Position numbers and translations under genes: made by a program. A model generated the notes under the pieces. That model was not told the origin of the DNA, did not search any database, and saw only the letters and a program-made list of their open reading frames with translations. From Prunus persica (taxonomy: Eukaryota; Streptophyta; Magnoliopsida; Rosales; Rosaceae): a DNA stretch of 64,000 bases. Numbering within the stretch: position 1 is the first letter of the stretch; every line of letters starts with the position of its first letter. Of this stretch, positions 9,512-20,344 are shown piece by piece. The stretch is from assembly GCF_000346465.2 (NCBI RefSeq), contig NC_034014.1, forward strand, positions 18,301,956-18,365,955. The letters run 5' to 3'.

Positions 9512-10723
9512 CTAGTTACTATATCGGTTAACAGCCAATTTCCTACAGCACCACCATTGGGGGCAAGTTAACCAAATCGGTCCCCATCTGTCTCGATTGC
9601 CACGAAAGCAAAAATCCTCATGAGTTCCATTGCCAAGGCTGAACACGCCCCAATCCTTTCTTCCAGCATTATTCAGATTAAGCCTAGCTGAAATTCCATA
9701 AAGATGATCAGAATCCCATTCGTTCCACCATGGAGCAGCATGATCATTAGAGAAATAGATACAATTCCTCATCGCAACACCGAGTTCCGTCGAAGAAACA
9801 GACCGCGAACAACATTTGCCTAGAAATAAGATTTTATCCCCCAAATCATGTACCCTCTTCCAGGACATCAGGCTAAAATCCAATGAATATACTTTGAAAT
9901 CATGTGTTTCAAGAACAGCCTCTGCTTTGGTGTTATAAAGCCTACAAACAAGAAGAAGCTCCCCACAAGATTCCACAAGATACTTCAACACACCACTATT
10001 TTCCTGCTCCTCTGACATTATTACTTCATGACAATCTATTTTTACCTCATAAGCATCATATGTTCTAATGCTAGCAAAGATATTAGCAGACTTAATCTGC
10101 CAAATGTTATAATCATTGCTTATAAGATAGAAACTTCCATCACAGAAGACAGCATCCTCAAATGGATCACCATCCAGTTTATGTTTAAACCATAATTCAG
10201 CTCCTGGGACCCAAAAAGAAAGCTCCCGACATTGACTATGAACAAGCATGCAAACATAGTTGTCAAGGATGGGAAGCCCTGAGAGAACAATCTTATGATA
10301 AAAGTTCCATGTTTTGGGAAGATCAGTTTTGTTCCTAGAGAATGGATTCAACAAGCTAATCTCAAGATAGAAACAACCAATATGTTTTACTAGAATCAAC
10401 CAATCTTGATATGATCCCCAACAATATCTTCCATAAGCCTCGGGAAGCACAATGTCCCAATGTTGTTTTTGTAGTATGCTAATACAAGTTCTTACCTCTC
10501 TATCTTTGCCAGACATCATGAGCCATGGCACACCACGGCTTTGCCAACCAGCAAGTTCTTGTGCAACAACATGTCTCCAGGCTTTGCAAACATCACTAAC
10601 AGATATACAATCAGTCACAGTCAGTCGCTCAAAGATGATCTCAAGGATACCACGAGGCAGCTCTGTCCAATCCAGATTAACAAGCTTCTGCTGCTTCCTT
10701 CTTCTATTTCTGCTTCGACCCAT
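9512..10723 (-). CDS. F-box protein with DUF295 (KIB1-4) domain
   Basis: The 403-residue single coding exon starts MGRSRNRRRKQQKL, a basic tract that may act as a nuclear signal. An F-box follows at about residues 17-57 (WTELPRGILEIIFERL ... VCKAWRHVV), then a DUF295/KIB1-4 beta-propeller-like region from about 90 to 370. That region includes NCIYFSNDHAAP and the hallmark DWGVFSLGNGTHE near its end. Such proteins are presumed to bind SKP1 and act as substrate adaptors of SCF ubiquitin ligases; the substrate is unknown. Length and domain order are normal for the family, and the frame is intact. The basic stretch before the F-box and the Cys/Trp-rich end (CPQWWCCRKL) are typical of the DUF295 subgroup. 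Confidence 0.9.
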   Translation of the reverse strand: MGRSRNRRRKQQKLVNLDWTELPRGILEIIFERLTVTDCISVSDVCKAWRHVVAQELAGWQSRGVPWLMMSGKDREVRTCISILQKQHWDIVLPEAYGRYCWGSYQDWLILVKHIGCFYLEISLLNPFSRNKTDLPKTWNFYHKIVLSGLPILDNYVCMLVHSQCRELSFWVPGAELWFKHKLDGDPFEDAVFCDGSFYLISNDYNIWQIKSANIFASIRTYDAYEVKIDCHEVIMSEEQENSGVLKYLVESCGELLLVCRLYNTKAEAVLETHDFKVYSLDFSLMSWKRVHDLGDKILFLGKCCSRSVSSTELGVAMRNCIYFSNDHAAPWWNEWDSDHLYGISARLNLNNAGRKDWGVFSLGNGTHEDFCFRGNRDRWGPIWLTCPQWWCCRKLAVNRYSN

Positions 10724-10748
10724 CGTGCAGCTCTATGACTCTACTCGC

Positions 10749-11858
10749 CTACAAAAACAAATATAATAAATGAAATCCTTAAACTATCTTTGGGAGAAAA
10801 AGAGAGGGGGGAAAGAAATCATAATAACACCAACAAACTCTTAATGACAGATTGTAAATAAAATTGTAAATGCAACATCAAGAAGTAAGTAGTGTGTGAA
10901 AACAGAGTTTTTAGTGCAATAGTATAAGCTTCAATCTAGGTGTGATGTAAGGTTCTCTGTTAACTAATCCATCGAATCTGCATGTCTTTGGGTTTTACTA
11001 CACTAGCAACCTCAAAAAGTTTACATCAATTAAGAGGTGAGCATGACCCCCAATCAGTGCAAGAAAGGATAATTATCTGCACGCCATTTGTTGTTGTTCT
11101 CAGCAGACTAGCAACTGTAGGAACTTACTGAGCTTCCTGGCTTGATCAGAGGTAGTGAGTACAATAAAAGGGTTTGGCTCAAACTTGAAAGAATCTTTGG
11201 CTCTTTGAAAATAGCTAAAGTATCCTTGTAGCATTTACACAGTAAAAGTTGAAATTAAACCCAAAACTGAAATTCACTGCACAATATATTCTGGACAACT
11301 TGCTAGATAACTCTTAACTGCTAGATAAAAAAAGCAGTACTTGTTCCTACGAGTCTAGAACCAGACCTTGTAAGAAACTCAAAGAAAATAAAAGCAGACA
11401 CAAAATAAAACCAGAATTACTTTCAAGAAAGAAAGTTTCGAACTTTCTTCCATTGAACCATGCAAAATTGAAAATAGCAACCTTTTCAATGAGTTTTGGA
11501 AGATTTTAAAGCCATCAGTGCATTTCACTTGACACCCATTTATCCAATGCGTGCATGCAACAATCAAAAGCTACCGTAGACCCCCTTAACCCATTTATCC
11601 AGTAAGATTTTGTTAAAAATAGCACCCATCATTGTGAATTCATTTGGGCACCAAATGCTTACACAAGCATATAATGTCGTCATTCAAAATGTAGATAGCT
11701 TCAAAAGCTAAATACAAAGGGAAGAAACACTACAAAGGGATCAACGGTTGAGTTCAGTGAATATATTTACTTCTAGTGATTGTAAAAAATAAAAAAAAAA
11801 GCATGAGACTCAGAATCAGTAAGTGCAAATAAAAGTAAATAAAGCATAATCCACTTAC
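10749..11858 (-). other. Intron in the 5' leader of the F-box gene
   Basis: On the minus strand an upstream exon ends CATCATTTG before GTAAGTGG (donor at 11858). A pyrimidine-rich TTTGTTTTTGTAG acceptor precedes the leader of the coding exon at 10748, 25 bases before the ATG. Leader exon 1 would lie at about 11859-12100. The small plus-strand frame at 11862-12125 is a shadow of that exon. Confidence 0.65.
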
Positions 11859-12079
11859 CAAATGATGTCCAGACGTTGGAGACTAATAGCTAGAAGAACA
11901 AAGAGGAAAGTTGCATGTCTAGGTTTTACAGGAGTGAAACTACAGTCGTTGCCGGAATGGAACGCCAGCAAACAACATAGCTGCTTCAGAAGAAAGAAGT
12001 CTCTCGAAGGAAAAGGAATCGCTGCTTACGAAAATGGTATGTGTCATATTTTGATTCCTCGTTTCTGCCCAAAGAAAAA

Positions 12080-12150
12080 GATAACGGGCTTGGCCCAATC
12101 TGTATCTATGAGACGGGTCACGTAGTGGGCCATCTTAGCCCAGTTCACTA
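12080..12150 (-). promoter_or_regulatory. Site II / TGGGCC-type motifs upstream of the F-box gene
   Basis: TTGGCCCAATC, GTGGGCCATC and TAGCCCAG occur within 70 bases at the expected transcription start. TGGGCC/GGCCCA elements are bound by TCP factors and mark broadly expressed plant promoters. No clear TATA box is seen. Confidence 0.45.
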
Positions 12151-12189
12151 TGCAAATTTATTTTTTCACTTCTGAGATCATTTCCCAAG

Positions 12190-12312
12190 TTTTTTCTTTC
12201 TTAGAAAAAGATACTCTAATGTACAGAGAGGAGATCAAACTCAAATACAAAGGAACAGACGCACTGTTTTAGCCAACTTCGAACCCACATCCGCTCTAAT
12301 TTACTAGGATTG
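12190..12312 (-). repeat. SINE-like repeat
   Basis: On the minus strand it reads TTGGCTAAAACAGTGCGT (A-box-like), then TTTGAGTTTGATCTCC (B-box-like), and ends in AGTATCTTTTTCTAAG. It shares the CAGTGCGTCTG...TACTTGA layout with the repeat at 25045-25150. This is a decayed copy. Confidence 0.4.
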
Positions 12313-14452
12313 AAAATAAAATTTAATTGATAAGTTCAAAAAGGAAGTAATATCCCCAACTAGTTGGTGTTATTTTTCAGTAGAATTCCTACTGGGATGT
12401 GTTTTTGTTTTTCAGCCATGTCTTTGGCAGTACCGACCCTGGACAAGAGTTGGAAGTATGATCGCCCAAGGCCCATTGTCCAAAGGGGCCCAGTTTTCTG
12501 TTTTCCTTTTAATATATGTATTATATATTACTACAGACAACAAAAAAAAAAAGAACAGAACAGGAGTCCACGTCCATGTGGGTCTCTGTCTCCATATGCA
12601 AACGAAAAATTATAAAATAGTACGGTTATCATCACGTCAGCTGGTGATATTTTCACTCAAAATATGTCATGTGTCATACTTTTAAACAAGTCACACTTTA
12701 TTTTACAGCTGGAATTGAAACTTAATTTTTACCATTTAAAATAAAATTAAGGAAATCAAAAAAAATCAAAAAAGACAAGAGACGAGCAATTGCCCACACC
12801 AACCCAATCGCCTACTCCCAGGGCACCTACCTTGCTCGCCTCTCTCTATCTCTCATACAAGTCTCCAATCTCTCTCGGAGTAAGCTCCTTTCTGTCAATA
12901 AAGAAGTGAGGAATCTCTTAGAATCTCCTTTAGATTCTTCGCTAGAGCAGAAATTTCATAGTCGGTCGGAGGGCTTGCTCCGCTTCCTCGTCCTCCATAA
13001 ACAGAATAACTCCCCCGGAAACAAGTTTTCGTTTTGATCTGCACCGTGAGTTGCTTCGATCTCTCTCCCTTCAACTGTTAAATCATCGCCAGATTTGCTT
13101 CTCAGCCATTTGCTTCTCAACCTTTTAGTGGCTACCCCAAGATCTATCTATATTTTCTCATTGATGAAGGTCTCAGGGATTTGTTGACTTCTAAATTACA
13201 GATTGCCATTAGATGTGAAGAAGGTTGTAATGGGAGGTGGGTGTATCACAAACAGGCTAAAAATTAACCAGTAGGAAATTGATACTGAAAAGGTTGATTG
13301 TGTTGGGTTGTCAACACCAATACGCATAGTAAGGGTAAAATCCTTAGACCTAATTCTTCAAGTTAAATTTTTTTTCATTGATTTGTCACTAAAAGAGAAA
13401 TTTTTAAAAAAAATGAAATTCACCCTTTTGCGAACAATACCGCTCTAACTCCATCGTTCTTGTGTTTACAACTAATATGCATGATAAAGTTAATTCTTTA
13501 TGTTTTACATTTTGTATTTGGGAAACTTATTCGGTTGATGCTAATTAATTTTAATGAACTCAAATTGTAAAGGTCATATTTTCATTTTGACAATATATGT
13601 TATTTGGTTGCATTTAATATGTTAAAGCTTATAGAAATTAGTCAATGGAGCTATATGAACTAGTGTGGTTTATATGATTTAATATTACTTTTAGAGTTTT
13701 TCTATTTAAACCCGCATTTCTCTTTGTTCACCTCAATACTTAAATCATTAAGCTGTTAAGTTTTATTATTGTGTAAAAAGACAAAAAAAATCATCTAACT
13801 TAATAATTAACCCTATTACATCTATATACACCCCACAGACACCCCACCAATTTTCATATTAAGTTTTCGAAAAATACAAATTCCTCTAGATCCTATTGCC
13901 AAATTATTCTTCTCTTTTAAAGATGTAGAATGTTGAGGAGCCTACCTCTTTACAAGTTATGTCGGAGCTGATGGAAAAGCTTGTTGATTTCTTGGCTGTA
14001 ATGATCTTATTCTCTTTCCTTTGTTTCATATATCCAACTTTTCAATTGTTGCTTTATGACAGTCACAACTCATGACGCATGAGTACTATGCTTGTGTTTC
14101 CTTGCAAGATTATGATAGTCTACTTTCGAGTACACAACCAACTATCCACTTAGGGCTCGTTTGGTACACCGTATTAGACTCTGGATATGAGTAAATAGTC
14201 TATGTCAGGTGTTTGGTGTCAACTTGTATTATTTAATTACCCAACTATTTTATACGGGTTGGGCTTTTAATACTCTCCTTACCTGACTAACTAATACAAT
14301 CCACAAAGTCCGGTTTAGATAATACACGCTTAATTATACGGCTAAGCACACGTTTTACGAAAAAAAATCAAACGCTCTTTTCTTCTTTTTCTCCCTAGGG
14401 TTTTTCTCTGCTATCTTCTCCAAAGGTTATTTTCTTCACTCTTCTCCAGGTA

Positions 14453-14456
<4 letters not shown>

Positions 14457-14523
<67 letters not shown>
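14457..14523 (+). repeat. (TC)n microsatellite
   Basis: About 33 uninterrupted TC units lie within the Harbinger element. Confidence 0.95.
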
Positions 14524-14526
<3 letters not shown>

Positions 14527-14819
14527 ATACTCTCTCCAATATGCTTCTTCTTGCTTCTTCTCTATTCTTTATATATTTCAATTTTTTTATTAATTTTTTG
14601 TGGAATTAGGTTATGTATTTTTCATTTTTGAAATTAGGTTATGCTTACTTACATGAATGAAAGCTAAATCGTAAAAGGACCTATTTTACAAATGAGAAAC
14701 ATTGGACATGGGCTTAATGAATGAATTGCACAATCCTATTACCGAAGCAAATTAAACCATTTAAATGAATACACAAACTTCACAACAGTAGTAGCAACAG
14801 CAATTAAGTCATCACCATT

Positions 14820-15106
14820 TTCCTTTGGTACCTTTGGTTACGATTTCTTCTATAGTGGGTTTGGTCTTGCGTTTGGGACATTGTTGATTGGTTATGGGTG
14901 GTGCTGTCCGAATTCCTTGTTTTATGTTATCTTATGTATTTTGTTTTTGTTTAGTTTTGAACTGGTCTGGGTGAGAAGCTTGGTTTTGGCCTTGGTTTTG
15001 AGGTCTAGGTGCCTCTACCCGGTTTTTGTGACTTGCTTTGTAATCTATTTTTTCTGGGTTTCTTTAATGAGATCAGATTTCAACCCACACCAAAAAAAAA
15101 AAAAAA
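14820..15106 (+). repeat. Possible polyadenylated retroposon end
   Basis: A GT/T-rich segment ends with TTTCTTTAATGAGATCAG, then CCACACC and a pure A-run of 15 or more bases. That arrangement resembles the 3' end of plant LINEs. No reverse-transcriptase sequence precedes it, so this would be a heavily 5'-truncated copy. The frame at 14881-15111 simply reads through it. Confidence 0.3.
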
Positions 15107-15120
15107 AGTAAGAGGAGGCT

Positions 15121-15537
15121 CTCTTTATAAAAACCAACATTGATGTCAATGATGATGATGAGGAAGTTGATGTTGAACCAGATCATTCTGCCTCTTTGCT
15201 AATATCAAATCAACAAAACTCAGCTAGCTCAAGCAGTCGACACCGCAAACGAAATGTAGATACTGATATTCAAAAGAAAATGGCTAAAGCATTTGGTGAG
15301 ATGATTTCTGAGTCTATTGACCAATTGAAAACTATAACTAATAGTTTGGTGAAAGGATCAGAACCAAGACCTGACATTGCTGCTGAATTGGCAAAGATGG
15401 ACTTGTCTATTAATGACCAAATTAAGGCACTACGGCTAATTTTGGAGAAAGCAAGTGATGAGAGAACATTCTTGACATTGGATGGTGCTATGAGAAAAGC
15501 ATTTATTCTTCTCTTACTTGGGGCGAGGGAGCTGTGA
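15121..15537 (+). pseudogene. MYB/SANT-like Harbinger companion protein fragment
   Basis: The open stretch from about 15121 contains an acidic DVNDDDEE segment, then SSSSRHRKRNVDTDIQKKM and a helical C-terminus with SDERTFLTLDGAMRKAF. This order matches the C-terminal half of the MYB/SANT-like DNA-binding ORF1 proteins of PIF/Harbinger elements (also annotated as L10-interacting MYB proteins). The N-terminal MYB/SANT domain is missing and there is no transposase partner. It is a remnant inside the element at 14153-16012, not a host gene. Confidence 0.55.
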
Positions 15538-16047
15538 TTCACTCTTTGATGTAGTTTGGTTTATGAACAACTTTCCCTTTTGCTCTTATCACCTTAGCAT
15601 GTGATCACTTTGAATTATACATTATTTGGTACTGTTTTTATTAACGTATGCGAGTATGTTGGAATTTTTATGAGATACTACAATTATGATAATGGGTTAT
15701 ATGACGAAAAAAAATATTGGCAAAAATAATTGAAAAACAAATCTTGTCATATGAATCTTACCAAAAAAAATTCGTGTAATTTGAATCTCAATTTCCATTA
15801 AAATTATCAAAGAAATTTTTTTTATTTTAAAAATAGTCTGATCTGATGTTATCCAGAACATCACCAAACACAGTATAACTTAGTCAGACTATTTATCCGG
15901 AACAGCACCAAACGCCTTATAATATTATGGATAAATAGTCAGTACTCTCCGGAACAAATTAATACTATCCGACGAAAATTAGTCAATACAGTCCGACGTA
16001 CCAAACGAGCCCTTAAAGCTTGTGGATTTTCAAAATGAACTTGTGGG

Positions 16048-19000
16048 CAGGGATGGAACATAGCTTTGGCTAACCTGGGCTACAGCCCAGGTGGCTTTTA
16101 AAATCCCAGCCCAAAAAATAATTATAGCCCAGCCAGCCATCCAATTGAATATCCTACCTTTCTTAGGAACCCTTTGCTTGCACTGCCTTGCACGTGGGGA
16201 ATAAAAGGGAGAATAGGAAAGTTGTAGCCTACAACACATAGGAGAAAAGAAAAAAAAAGTGAAAAAAGAGAATGCACACAGTCGATGGAAAAAAAAGAAA
16301 AAAGTAGAAGAAATTGTTTAACTGTTTTTTAGAGTTGTCGACTTTGTCAACAAACTCATATTGCACCCTTGCACACTTAAGGGAACACTCTTGTTATTGT
16401 TGCACTCACCTTCAAGGCTTAATTCAAGAAGTGAATCAAGCTTCTATATTTGTCAGGAACGATAAGCTTCTCTCAATTTGTTGATGTTGAAATTTGAGAA
16501 TTTTTTTAGATTTTATTTAGTATCAATTACAGATTTGCAATTGAGACTTATGATTTATTTATCAATTAGGGATTTACAATTGGAGCTTATCAATTTCAGT
16601 TTATGAATTATGAATTATCAAATAGGATTTGTAATTGATTTTGGTGTTCTTGCTTATCCAATAGGTTATACTTTAACTTTATAATATTGGATCATCATCC
16701 AAATCCTAAGAAGACTATTCGGGATTTTTTTTAAAGAAATAATGAAGAATCAACTAGCATGCATTCCAACCCTTCTCTGCCTCCTCCAATTTGTGAGGAG
16801 CAACCTCATTCTGAATCTCAAAGAGTTGTCTGAAAGTTTAAGAGTTGAGTCTCAAAGAGCCAATTTTGATCAAGAAGTTGATACCAATTCTCTTGAGCGT
16901 GATCCAGGATTACGTCCTCAAATAGACACATTTTCGCCTAATCAACATGATAATGTTCGAAGAGCATATATTCTCTTAGGACCATGTCAACCAAAACTAA
17001 AGGAATATCCATCCCACTTAGAAGGGAAACAAATGTGTCGATTTAATGGTAGTTGGTATAACTAATATCCTTGGCTTGAGTATTCTGTTCATAAGGATAA
17101 AGTGCTTTGTTCTCCATGCTTTCTTTTTGACGTTGATCACTCACATAAGGCATCACTGTAGATGGATTTAGAAATTAGAGAAGAGTTGGTGGCAAAGAGT
17201 GTGCTTTCCTTACTCATGTAGGCATTATAAATTCACCACATCATTTTGCTATCCAAAAGTGGATGGATTTAAAGAACCCAACTCACCATATTGACAGAGT
17301 TGTGCAACCCCTACAAGAAGTTGCAAAAAATAGGTTAAGGCATACAACCACAATAGAGGCCATTAGGTATCTAGCAAATCAATGAATGGCTTTTAGAGGT
17401 GATGATGAATCTCATGACTCCTCTAATCGGGGTAATTTTATTGAGTTGGTAGAGGCTTTTGCAAGAATGAACGAAGAAGTTGAAAAAGTTGTGTTACAAA
17501 ATGCTCCTTTAAATGCCCAATATATTTCACATAAGATACAAAAGGAGATCCTAAATATCTATGCTAACAAAGTGAGGAAGAAGATACGCGATGAAATTGG
17601 GGAAGATGAGAAATTTTGTATTCTCATTAATGAAGCACTTGACGATTCTAAGAAGGATCAAATGGCTATTATTATAAGGTTTGTTAGTTGTGATGGGCAT
17701 ATTCGAGAAAGGTTTTTTGATATTGTGAGTGTTCATGACACTAATTCCTCAACTCTTAAAAGTGATATTTGTAAAGTGTTTAGTAAGCATAGTCTTTTAG
17801 TAAGCAATATGCGTTGTCAAGGATATGATGGTGCTAGCAATATGCATGGTGATGGAGTGACTTACAAGCATTATTTCTCAATGATTGTCTATATGCATAT
17901 TATATTCATTGCTTTACTCATCACCTTCAATTAGCTTTAAATGCTGCTGCTAAAGAGGTAGGACTTGTTTGGAGATTTTTTTCAATGTTGAATAACATTG
18001 TGAATTTTGTTGGTGCTTCTATCATACACCATTCTGAGTTAAAATTAACCCGACAAGCTGAAATTGAAGACTTATTAGTAGTTGGAAGACTTGGAACAGG
18101 TAAAGGAACTAATCAAATTCGATGTCTGCAACGACCTGTAACTACTCATTGGGGCTCATATTTTAGTTCTATTAGGAGTTTGATTGATTTATTTGGTGCA
18201 ACCCAAGACACTTCTAAAAGATATTAGTCATAATGGACCTACCTCACAATTTCATGGGAAGCAGAAGGTATTAAAATTTCTATGTTTCTTTTGACTTTGT
18301 CTTTGCCTTGAATTTGTTGGACAAAACAATGAGATTCACTGATTTTCTTTGTCAAAAACTTCAAAGAAAATCTCAAGACATTGTAAGTGCTTTGAATTTG
18401 GTTGCAAGTACAAAAATGGAGCTTGATGAGTTGAGAAACAATGGTTGGGATGATTTTATACAGAGTGTACGATCATTTTGTGAAAAACATGAAATTAGTA
18501 TGCCTAATATGTGTGCCCATCATACAATGGGCACTGGGCGTTCTTATCAACAAAAAGATTGTATCACAGTGGAGCATTATTATTATATGGATGTATTTAA
18601 TGAGGTAATAGATTATCAGTTGGGGGAGTTAAATACTAGATTTCTAAATGAAACTATGGAACTCCTTCGTCTTAGCTCATCATTGGATCCCCATGATGCT
18701 TTCAAGCGATTTAACATTGATGATATATACACTATTACTGATAAATTTTATCCTCAAGATTTCACTACAACAGAGTTGCAGGCTTTAAATCAACAACTGA
18801 GATTTTATAAGATTGACATGGATCACAATCCAACCTTCAAGAATCTTGATTTCATTCATATATTACTTGAGCGCTTAGTGGAAACAAGATTAGCACAAAC
18901 CTACTACTTGATTGACAGATTGATTCGTTTGGTACTAACTCTTCTTGTTTCTATAGCAACAACAGAACGAGCATTTTCTTGTATGAGACTGATCAAAAAT

Positions 19001-19302
19001 CGGCTTCGAAACAAGAGAGGTGATGAATTTCTTGATGATTGTATGTTACTTCACATTGAAAGAGAATTTACTGATAATATAGATAATTAATTATTTTAAT
19101 TCTATGAAGACTCGAAGGGTGCAACTTATATAGTGTTATTTGTGAGGTAAGGCTCATTATGTCCCTCCCTTGAGTAGGTATATTATTAATTTTTTGTTAT
19201 CAATGAAATTACATCGTACTATCAAGTTTTCTATCTACTTAATATGATTATATGTAAGGTAAATTTAGCCCAGTCAAGTTTGAAATCCTGGGTCTATCCC
19301 TG
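16048..19302 (+). mobile_element. hAT element with both termini
   Basis: The left end CAGGGATGGAAC (16048) pairs with CAGGGATAGACC, the reverse complement of the right end at 19302. The element is 3255 bp, the size of an autonomous hAT element of the DUF4371 type. The flanking octamers CTTGTGGG and CTTACAGG agree at 5 of 8 positions and differ only by transitions, so an old target duplication is plausible. The inner ends carry repeats of AGCCCAG in both orientations. The transposase inside is broken. Confidence 0.8.
16742..19090 (+). pseudogene. Second hAT transposase pseudogene (DUF4371 type)
   Basis: The frame starts near 16742 and shows the same domain order as the copy at 4162-6472 but a different sequence, so it is a separate lineage. 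There is an N-terminal VRRAYILLGPCQPK block, a DUF4371 region with FARMNEEVEKVVLQNAPLNA and MRCQGYDGASNMHGDG (17400-17850), and a C-terminal HAT dimerisation region with [14 protein letters not shown] (18990-19050). Breaks include a stop near 17063, a stop or frame change before 17386 (TGA in the codon before ATG), frame changes near 17850-17990, and stops near 18227 and 18310. It lies within the element at 16048-19302. Confidence 0.85.
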
Positions 19303-19781
19303 CTTACAGGTTTAACTTGTCTTGTTCCAGTTTCAATCTTATTTTTCTATTTTCATTGGGATTCATTAAGATTCATGTGTTATTAGTTGGGTTTGAGAAA
19401 ATCTCTTAGAATTCTAATATGGTCTATAGCAGGAATGCAGCATAACTCAACTTAAATGAATTTGTTAACTAATGCCCATTTGTAATTTTTTTTTTTTTTT
19501 TGGAATCTATTTATTTTGTTACCTTGCATGTGCTCACCATTCGTAGGACCAGAAGTCCCTAGTAGTTAATTTATAAATTCTTTATGTCATTACACTAGCT
19601 TGTATTGTGAGGTTGTTAATTAAAATTACCATGTGTGATTGGAATTTCTGGTTGATATAACTAAGCATATTAATCCTTATGGGACTAATATTATATTGTT
19701 TGATCATATATATATATATATTGAATTGTTGAGATACATTATTTAATTGGAGCTGTATTTTTTTTTAATTTTTGCCAGGAC

Positions 19782-20340
19782 AGAAAGTGTTTTGGACACG
19801 ACTAAACAATTCACAACTGATAAGGTAAATACTATTATTATGATGTTGTAACTTATGAGTGATTGATAATCTTTTACAACTACCACATATGCTTCTATAT
19901 AGATTTTTAATAGTCGTGCGCAAGGACAAAAGTGGCATAGTAGTTATCATTAAAAGGTTTGATGGAGTTGGGAAAAATATAATGAAGAGAGCTAGACTAC
20001 TTTAGATTGTGAGAGAAGTGAGCATTATATTGAGAAACCTAATGTATATTCAGATGATGAACAACCAATGAATTCTGATGCAGATGTAAGTATTGATCAC
20101 AAAAAAAAAAGCGTCCTAAAAGCATTGGTACAAAGAAGTGTGGTTGCCTGTTTCAGCTAAAGGGGTTAAATATTGGTCCTAGAGATAAGTGGAAAGTTGA
20201 GGTTGTATAGGAGTTCATAATCATCATTCTGCTGAGTATCTTGAAGGGCATTCATATGCAGGACTGTTAAACAACTTGCTGGTGGATATGTTTAAAAGCT
20301 TGGTGAGGCCAAAAGATATATTATACATTATTATAAATTT
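19782..20340 (+). pseudogene. FAR1/MULE transposase fragment
   Basis: A short exon-like piece at 19782-19826 (TESVLDTTKQFTTDK) is followed by RKDKSGIVVIIKRFDGVGKN near 19918, then PKSIGTKKCGCLFQLKG and, after a frame change, GVHNHHSAEYLEGHSYAG and LVRPKDI near 20210-20330. This is the FAR1/WRKY-GCM1-like DNA-binding domain of Mutator-like transposases. A stop at about 20208 (TAG) and the shift needed after it show it is broken. The catalytic MULE and zinc-finger domains are not visible downstream. Confidence 0.7.
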
Positions 20341-20344
20341 TTTC

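Larger units (their letters stand above)
14153..16012. mobile_element. PIF/Harbinger-type element
   Basis: Terminal inverted repeats GGGCTCGTTTGGTAC at 14153 and its reverse complement ending at 16012 are the classic PIF/Harbinger ends. They are flanked by TTA on both sides (14150-14152 and 16013-16015), the family's 3-bp target duplication. Secondary inverted similarity extends inward (AATAGTC ... and ATCCGGAACA... segments). The 1860-bp interior has a (TC)n microsatellite, a frame like the companion MYB/SANT protein, and a candidate polyadenylated 3' fragment near 14820-15106. No DDE transposase is present, so it is non-autonomous. Confidence 0.9.
12785..16047 (+). pseudogene. Unidentified host gene interrupted by transposons
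   Basis: A CT-rich leader-like stretch at 12785-13046 ends at a good donor (CACC|GTGAGTT). A possible exon at 13929-13997 reads EEPTSLQVMSELMEKLVDF in frame between GATGTAG and GTAATG. Another, from about 14094, reads SLQDYDSLLSSTQPTIH up to the Harbinger insertion at 14152. The frame resumes at 16013 as LKLVDFQNEL until the hAT insertion at 16048. With both elements removed the frame is open through both sites, ending at a possible donor just past the hAT (CTTACAG|GTTTAA). I do not recognise the protein; the frequent Leu, Glu and Lys suggest a helical or coiled-coil segment. Exon borders are inferred only from sequence. Confidence 0.35.

Noticed and set aside
11862..12125. 87-residue plus-strand frame
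   Set aside because: It lies on the opposite strand of the F-box leader exon and has no recognisable protein features.
12364..12450. Possible fourth copy of the small gene (TTTTTGTTTTTCAGCCATGTCTTT resembles the start region)
   Set aside because: The likeness covers only about 30 bases of T-rich leader and the start codon; the following protein sequence is unrelated.
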